NCBI GenBank assembly: GCA_039707655.1
Contig: CM077663.1
Coordinates: 434,513,830-434,577,829 of the forward strand
Source of the DNA: Elymus sibiricus
Taxonomy: Eukaryota > Streptophyta > Magnoliopsida > Poales > Poaceae
Length of the DNA stretch: 64,000 bases
Direction: 5' to 3'
Of the stretch, positions 57,454 to 64,000 are shown one piece after another. The position numbers were made by a program, and so were the translations under genes. Position 1 is the stretch's first letter. Each line of letters starts with the position of its first letter. Under the pieces are notes generated by a model. The model worked only from the letters and a program-made list of their open reading frames with translations, searched no databases and was not told the origin of the DNA.

Positions 57454-58977
57454 TGACAGTAGGCTTGAGACATACCAGAGCATGATGCAAGTCACCTTCC
57501 TTACTTACCATCCTCAAGACAATTGCCACTCACCTCCTGTTCAGATATCCCCCACTGTAAAGCACATCCAGATCCTGATCTCTTACTCGAAGAAAGCACG
57601 GCGAGAAACTTCATGATCTGCAAGTTGTTAGCATCAGAACATGGTCTTGATAAGACAGATAGATACTTGAGAACATACATATACATACTCGTGTAGGAAC
57701 ATTTGCCGTCATCGTCGACGTCTATACATACCGCGTGGAAAGGGTTGGTTCTTATGCATACAGTACATGGTTCCTGCAAATGATTTCTCTCTTATATACT
57801 TTAGGAATATTTTGATGGTGTTTGAAATCCATAGTAGTATTGCATAAACAAAGATGCCTGGTGGCGTTATTTCTGCATTGCAAAACTAAGCATTGCGTTA
57901 CATATTCTATGTTTGACTCTGCTTGATTGGTGCCTCTGCACTGGAAAATGAGACCATCGTCCATCTGTGATGCCGGACAAATCACAAACAAGTTGTTGAT
58001 GTCGATTTGATTCATGCCGGGATTCTTTTCTAGTTTTCTGCACTAGAGTTGGTTGGCTCGCACCATTTGGTTCAGTAAGCGTTCAGTTTTTTGTCCACAA
58101 ATACATTTTTTTGTGTGCTAAATACAGTTGCACAGACGTCAGTTATATCTAGCTGAACTAGACCAGAAAACCCAAAATCTAACTCTCACTAACTAAAAAT
58201 AAAGAATAAAGACGCAAACAACATCCACAATTCAAGGGTTCGAGCATCACACACAAGATGCCTACAAGATCTTCAGTTCAATCATCCAATGGCTCGGATG
58301 CGCTCGGACAAACTACGAAGAACTACGGCTTCGGTTCAAAGCGTATGTTTTCTCTAAAAAGAAGGCCCGGCCCGACCTTAAATAAATGACGCCATGAAAA
58401 ACAGGAAATGACCAAAGATACAGGTTACATGACGCTGCATGGCCAGCTAACAAAGACACTCGGACCGAAAAATAAAATTGCAGCTTGATCGTCAAGGTCC
58501 TCATCCACTAAGTCGCCACACGTCATCGTCGTCTTCAACAAATTTTGGCGACCACCGATCGTCCCTCACCCTGGAAATGACGCGTTCACCCTCGCCTCGC
58601 ACACACACACCTCCTCGGCAACAAGCGCACGACCACCACTTTCTTGGAGCGCGAGTTCGCCGGGAGCCAAGCTCTGCCACTGTCGCAACATCACCTCCGA
58701 TGAGATGAGCCCTTCCCCGGCTTGCCATCGTGACATTCGTCTTACTCGTGTCTCTCCGCGTCATTTTGACCACACTCGGGTACACAAGGATGCCAGGACC
58801 GTCGAGTTCGTCATCCACAGAGAGCTCGTTGGAGTTCCTGGTCTCCAGTTGCTCGCCGACGTCGCGAGAGCACGGAATCGACATTGTCGAGGACACCGAT
58901 GGACTCGCCACATCAGGCCGAATCTCGCCGTGCCCTTCTTATTGGTGCAATTGATTGCCCCCTTGTGTTTTGGAGAT
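57454..58977. other. 3' flank of the CXC gene, dispersed repeat and GC-rich segment
   Basis: 57454-57850 is a likely 3' UTR. 58072-58345 is a member of the dispersed repeat family (ttcagtaagcgttcagtttttt ... gctcggacaaac). 58480-58960 is GC-richer with frames on both strands up to 136 codons, none recognisable; it could be a captured or decayed gene fragment. Confidence 0.4.
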
Positions 58978-60559
58978 TGTTGACAAAAACAACGATGAAC
59001 TGATCTGTTTGCTAGTACACACAAAGAGAGAAATAGTCCATGGAGATCCGAGAAGAATGATATATTCTCTCTAGAAGTTCAAAGAACTTCACCAAAGAAT
59101 TTCTACATTGCAGAGAAGGAGAAGGCACATCTCAAGAAGGGATGACACCGAGAAGAATGTGTGAAGAGATTGACCCCTTAAAAATATTGTTGACGTGAAG
59201 CGATTTTCATTCGGTGCGTCCGAACAAGAATGACTGCAGCTGAGAAGCATGACGAAGTGAAGACGGATCATTTGTTTCGTTATTCTTCTTTCTATTATTT
59301 GAGTCATAGAACCACCGTACTATTAAGAGGGGTATAGGTTCTCGAACCTTAGGTCGGCCTTGATGCTTAGCCGAATCCTATGAAAGACCGAGTGAAATCT
59401 CTTTGTGCTCCAAATGATTACTTGGCAGCAAGAGATGGAGTTCTTCTTGGCTGCAAGAGATCTTTCGTACCGCGGAGTTAACTTTACTTGCTCCACAAGC
59501 AAAGTTACCGTTGTGCTCAAATCCGACTGCTGGAAACGTGTAGGTTGGCCATTGGTTGGGCTTTGTGTCTAGTTTGGTAATTTCCCTTCAGGGAAGGCTG
59601 CAATTATATACACACCGCACTAACATTGTCCGTTGGCTGCTTCACTTGAGAATTCTGAGAAGATTGGTTGATCACTTCTCTTGAGATTTGAGTTTAAAAT
59701 CCACTGAGAGAAAATCAAGAGCCGAAACTTAGATAGTGGTTATGCATCACAGCAAATCTAAGTTAGAGTTCTTGTACATATTACTCTTCAGAGGTGCACA
59801 CTCTCTAGCCGGATAGGTCTCGGCCTGAGTGTCGAAGAGTAATTGTCTTCACCAAGCAAAGTCTCCAGCAACAAAGAGTAATTGTGGTTAGCGAAGAAGT
59901 TTGTCGAAGCTTTGGAGATCACCGACAAGTATCTACCCAAAGTGATTCAACAAAAGTCTTATTAGCTTTCGCTTGAAGGAGAATAGGACGGAGAGAGGTT
60001 TGCTCCTGCGTTCAATCACAAGTCCCTCCAACAAGACATAGCTCTTTTGTAGAAGAGTGAACTGGTCTACCAAATCATCTGTCGCCGTCGAGCACCACTG
60101 GTTCACTGTACTTATACTTCAATTTATTCAGTAGTTTATCTTCAGTGCTATGTGCTTCGAATCATATCCATGATCATGTATTTGTAGTAATGTTATTAGT
60201 TTTCATCAAAGCTTAGTGTGTTATCATTCACTCTGTATCATCTATCATGAGTAGCTTACGTCCTTCTGTTCTCATTCAATGATTGCTCTGGCATGCCGTT
60301 TATCATGATATTACTCTGTGCTACTATAGTCATTGCGAAAGCTTTGTGCTATTATACGAAGGGGATCATCGCTTTTTTCATCGAAAGCTTTTCTTAGATC
60401 TCTACCGGTCTTATCCTTCGTATGAGCCTTGATTATTTATCTTCGGTTATCTATTTGTTCAGTCTATTCCGCTGCAATGTATGGTTCTGATTCAAAGTCT
60501 CGATATTTTTTTGAATCTCCCATTCATCCCCTCTAGTAGATATTGTCAAAATTATTATG

Positions 60560-60981
60560 CTATCGTGCATGGATCAACTGCTACAGAAACATTTTCAACA
60601 TCTCAGTGCTGTTGAAATTGTCGAAGCACTGGAAGTTCTGTATCATGAAGATCCAGCTAAAGTTCATGAGATGACTGAAGCAAGATAGCCGAAGTTGGTG
60701 AGAAAAGTGTCACGCTTGCAGACTATTATGATAGTATCAATGTAATGGAAATAGAATTTCCCAAGACACCGGAAAATGATTTGATCCTTTCATCGCTTCA
60801 TGAAGCGATGCTCAAAACCAACAAAATCAGGTTGCAAAACCAGCAAAAGTTGCTTGCAAACAAGACATGAAGTTTCAAAATAAAACGCAACACCGAGAGG
60901 AACAAGGATGGTGCTTCTTACGAGACTATTTGTTTTTATTGCAAAGAGAAAGGACACTGGAAAAGAAATTACGTGAAGTAT
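60560..60981 (+). pseudogene. copia gag fragment with degenerate zinc knuckle
   Basis: A 5' piece (LSAVEIVEALEVLYHEDP) and, after a shift, a 3' piece with ICFYCKEKGHWKRNY, a CCHC knuckle in which the final Cys is Tyr. A stop (TAG near 60687) and missing middle sequence show decay. Nucleic-acid binding by the knuckle would be lost. Confidence 0.65.
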
Positions 60982-62646
60982 TGATACGTCTCCAACGTAT
61001 CGATACTTTATGAAGTATTCACGCCATATTAACCATGTTTACAATAATTTTATATGGTGTGGATGTACTTTATATGAATTAATTAGAACTAACCCGGTAT
61101 GACGTTGTTTTCAACAGAATTATCGTGGTGTTGTTTTTTGTGCAGAAAACAAAAGTTTTCGAAATCGCCCGAAACTTTTTGACATTTTTTCTGGAGAAAA
61201 TAAGAAATACCGAAGCGAAGAACCACCAGAGGGGGGTCACCTGCTGGTGCCAAGCCAACAGGGCACGCCCACCCCCCTGGGCACGCCCTGATGGCTTGGG
61301 ACCACCCAGTGGCTCCGGTTAGCATGATTCCAACGCTGAAAAAGCATATAAATACCAAAACCCCCAAAGGTTAACCTAGAACTTCCGATCCGCCGCCGCA
61401 AGCCTCTGTACCGAAGAAAACTCATCCGGAGCCCTGTTCCGGCACCCTACTGGAGGAGGCAATAACCACTGGAGGCCAGCTTCATCATCCCGGCGGTGTC
61501 CATGATGAGGAGGGAGTAGTTCACCCTCGGGGCTGAGGGTATGTACCAGTAGCTAGGTGATTGATTTCTCTCTCTCATGTTCTTGAGATGTCACGATCTT
61601 GATGTATGATGAGCTTTGTTAATATAGTTGGATCATATGGTGTTCTTCCCTTGATATCTTGATGTGATGAATTGAATCTTTTCCTTTGAGATCTCGGTAT
61701 GTCGTATTGAATATTGGATTGAATACTTTGGGTTTGAGAACACTTGATGTATGTCTTCCATGTGGATACCCATGGTAACAATGGGGTATTCTATTGATTC
61801 ACTTGATATATGTTATGGCATCAACTTGCGGATTCCGGTAACATTGAGGGATCTATGCATATGGGTTGATGCACGTTTTCATCCTACCTTCTCCGATAGA
61901 AATCTTGGGGTACTCTTTGAAGTTCTTTTTCGTGGATTGAATATGATGAATCTGAAATTGTTTGATGCATATCGTATAATTGACTCACGGATTCTTGTGG
62001 TGACATTCGAGTATCTAGGTGACATTACAGTTGATTGATGTGTATCATATGATGTTATTTTAGTACGAACTCTAGGGCTGTTTGTGACACTTATAGGAAT
62101 AACTTAATAGATTGATCGGAAAGGATAACTTTGAGGTGGTTCTACTCCCTACAACAATTTCATCTTATGTTCTCCACAAGATATGAACTTTGGAGTGATT
62201 CTTTGTCGCACGTTGAGGGGTGATCATATGATTCTATCATGTTAGCATTGTTGAGAGATTGCACTAGTGAAAGTATGAACCCTAGGCCTTATTTCCAAGC
62301 ATTAATATACCGTTTTACCCATTGTTTACTACTTGTTACCTTGCTATTTTTATTTATTCAGATTATAAAAACCTATTTCTACCATCCATACTACACTTGT
62401 ATCACCATCTCTTCGCCGAACTAGTGCCCTATACAATTTGCCATTGTATTGGGTGTGTTGGGGACACAAGAGATTTCTTATATTTGATTGCAGGGTTGTT
62501 TGAGAGAGACCGTCTTCATCCTACACCTCCCATGGATTTGTAAACCTTAGGTCATCAAATTAAGGGAAACTTGCTACTGTCCTACAAAACTCTACGCTTG
62601 GAGGCCCAACAGAGTCTACAAGACTAAAGTTGCGTAGTAGACATCA
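60982..62646 (+). mobile_element. TG..CA solo-LTR-like insertion
   Basis: Begins TGATACGTCTCCAACGTATC and ends GCGTAGTAGACATCA, bounded by the 5-bp direct repeat agtat (60977-60981, 62647-62651). TG..CA ends and a 5-bp target duplication indicate an LTR-type element; the single copy and lack of gag-pol suggest a solo LTR. I recognise the start as very common in Triticeae genomes but do not assign a family name. Confidence 0.8.
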
Positions 62647-62840
62647 AGTATGTGGCAGATAAGAAGAACTCATCTACCGGTAAAGGTATAAAAGTTATAC
62701 AAGTTAATGTTATTGTTCTACTTGATGGAAATTCCAAGTATTGTGTATTTGATACCGGGACGGTTGCTCACATTTGCAACACCACACTGGGGCTACAGAA
62801 GATCGCAAGCTGGGAAAAAATGAAGTCGTGATGCGTGTCA
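62647..62840 (+). pseudogene. copia protease fragment
   Basis: Reads VNVIVLLDGNSKYCVFDTGTVAHICN; FDTG is the aspartic protease active site of copia Pol (usually LDTG(A/S)xxH). The adjoining CCHC knuckle lies just before the inserted LTR, so gag-protease continuity was broken by that insertion. Frame lost after about 62820. Confidence 0.7.
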
Positions 62841-63089
62841 GAAATTGTGATGGGATCGCTCCTTAGTCTGTCGGTGTCATGTTATTAAGTTTACTTTCAG
62901 GATTTATCTTATAACTGAATAATTATTATTTTGTTCCAAAGTTATGTAAGAACATTATCTCTGGATCATGTTTGATAAATGACGATTATTCTTATAAGCC
63001 CGAGAGCAATGGTTGTTCAATATAATATAAGTATACTTTTTATGGATTTGCACCCATTGTTGGTGTATTATTCATATTAGATCTTGAAC

Positions 63090-64000
63090 GTAAGAAACAA
63101 GTCTATAACATTAATGCTAAATGTCTTAAGAAGACTGATAATACCACTTATATGAGGCATTGTCGTCTTGGTCATATCGGAAAGAAACGTATGCAAAAAC
63201 TTCATAAAGATTGAGTGTTAACATCATTTGATACATGTGAAGCTTGTCTAATGGGCAAAATGACTAACACGTCGTTCACTGGTCATTCTGAACAGGCACT
63301 TGAATTATTTGATATAATATACAGTGATGTATGTGGACCAATGAGTGTTCCGGTGCGAGGTGGATACTTATACTTTGTTACCTTCACTGATGATTTGAGT
63401 AGATACAGTTATATTTACTTAATGAAACATAAGTCTCAAACATTTGAAAAGCTCAAAGAATTTCAGAGCAAAGTTGAAAATCATTGTGGCGAGAAGATAC
63501 AAATTTCTACAATCAAATCATGGAGGAGAATATCTAAGCCATGAGTTTAGCAAGCATCTAAGGGATTGCGGGATTATCCCACAACTTACCCCTCGCGGAA
63601 CTCCGCAGAGAAACGGTGTGTCGGCAAGGCGTAACCAAACCTTATTATATATGGTGGTCAATGATGTAATTTACCGATCTACCTTTATCATTTTGGTGAT
63701 ATGCACTTGAGATAAAAATATATACACTAAACAAAGCACCGCCAAAGTCTGTTGAGATGACACCATATGAGTTATGGAATGGTAAGAAACCAAATTTGTC
63801 ACATCTTAAGATTTGGGGTTGTGAAGCTTCTGTAAAATGTTTACAACAAAAAAATCTTGATCCTAAGCAAGTGGGAGGACAGTACACATATTGACAAGGT
63901 TACAAAATCATCATAAATGTAGAAAAGACTAACGAAAAGGAATCTGTTCCAAAAGTTGTCCATACTACTGAACCAGAAGTTACTACACCAAATGTAGAAA
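63090..64000 (+). pseudogene. copia GAG-pre-integrase and integrase core fragment
   Basis: MRHCRLGHIGKKRMQKLHKD, a stop, then CEACLMGKMTNTSFTGHSEQ, IIYSDVCGPMSVPVRGGYLYFVTFTDDLSRY (first catalytic Asp), a frameshift near 63510, LQSNHGGEYLSHEF (the usual SDHGGEY box with Asp changed to Asn; Glu retained) and IIPQLTPRGTPQRNGVSARRN. Further pieces (TPYELWNGKKPNLSHLKIWG) reach 63840. A clear but inactive integrase. Confidence 0.85.

Larger units (their letters stand above)
58978..64000 (+). mobile_element. Ty1/copia retrotransposon, decayed, runs off the window
   Basis: A putative 5' LTR begins TGTTGACAAAAACAACG and ends near 60545 after 'tcccattcatcccctctagtagatat'. No good tRNA-Met primer site follows. 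Gag (with a zinc knuckle), protease and integrase fragments follow in copia order (integrase before RT), with stops and frameshifts, and a 1,665-bp insertion after the zinc knuckle. RT/RNase H and the 3' LTR lie beyond 64000, if present. Confidence 0.75.

Noticed and set aside
58501..58911. 136-codon minus frame near the copia LTR
   Set aside because: No domain, competing frames of similar length on the plus strand, and no splice context; kept only as possible gene debris.

Overview
The window is plant nuclear DNA, most likely from a wheat/barley relative (Triticeae). The grounds are the density and type of transposable elements: Stowaway and Tourist MITEs, hAT and MULE elements, a CACTA element with GGTCCCGGTT subterminal repeats, grass-type Helitrons ending in CTAG, L1-type LINEs, Ty1/copia, and a TG..CA repeat starting TGATACGTCTCCAACG. 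Intact genes are few, and nothing prokaryotic is present.

Layout. 0-6 kb: a retroposon with target-site duplication, a Stowaway MITE and a six-exon minus-strand gene for a NUMOD3-type nuclear protein whose 3' end is tandemly duplicated. 6-9 kb: a PIF/Harbinger-like element and hAT debris. 9.3-16.7 kb: an F-box pseudogene and its 3' flank, interrupted by a 1,033-bp hAT element and by one Helitron nested in another. 17-22 kb: Helitron, MITE and LINE debris. 22.4-29.9 kb: block A of a 7.5-kb direct segmental duplication (LINE RT, an AP2/ERF pseudogene in a TIR element, MITEs, telomere-like repeats, and the first exon of a CXC gene). 30-35 kb: copia LTR and LINE 3' fragments, then an inverted F-box copy with its flank. 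36.6-42 kb: a CACTA element with a GC-rich minisatellite and a 337-bp tandem array. 42-45.5 kb: Helitron-associated fragments. 45.5-53.4 kb: block B of the duplication, running into the complete CXC (tesmin/TSO1-like) gene that ends at 57,453. 58-64 kb: a decayed Ty1/copia element carrying a 1.67-kb TG..CA insertion.

The two duplications (A/B direct, F-box inverted) serve as internal controls. For five insertions the empty site can be read in the sister copy, which fixes element ends and target duplications to the base: a hAT, the Helitron pair, a short Helitron, a Tourist-like element and a MULE. The most interesting gene is the CXC gene. It appears to encode two consecutive CRC-like domains (four CXC motifs), and its long first intron is full of degenerate repeats that resemble part of its own coding sequence.

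Best-supported protein genes: the NUMOD3-type gene (minus strand, 5482-3206) and the CXC gene (plus strand, 55475-57453, one unresolved splice). Both F-box copies and all transposon proteins carry lesions. Coordinates and splice phases were worked out by hand; family names come from recognised motifs, not from database searches.
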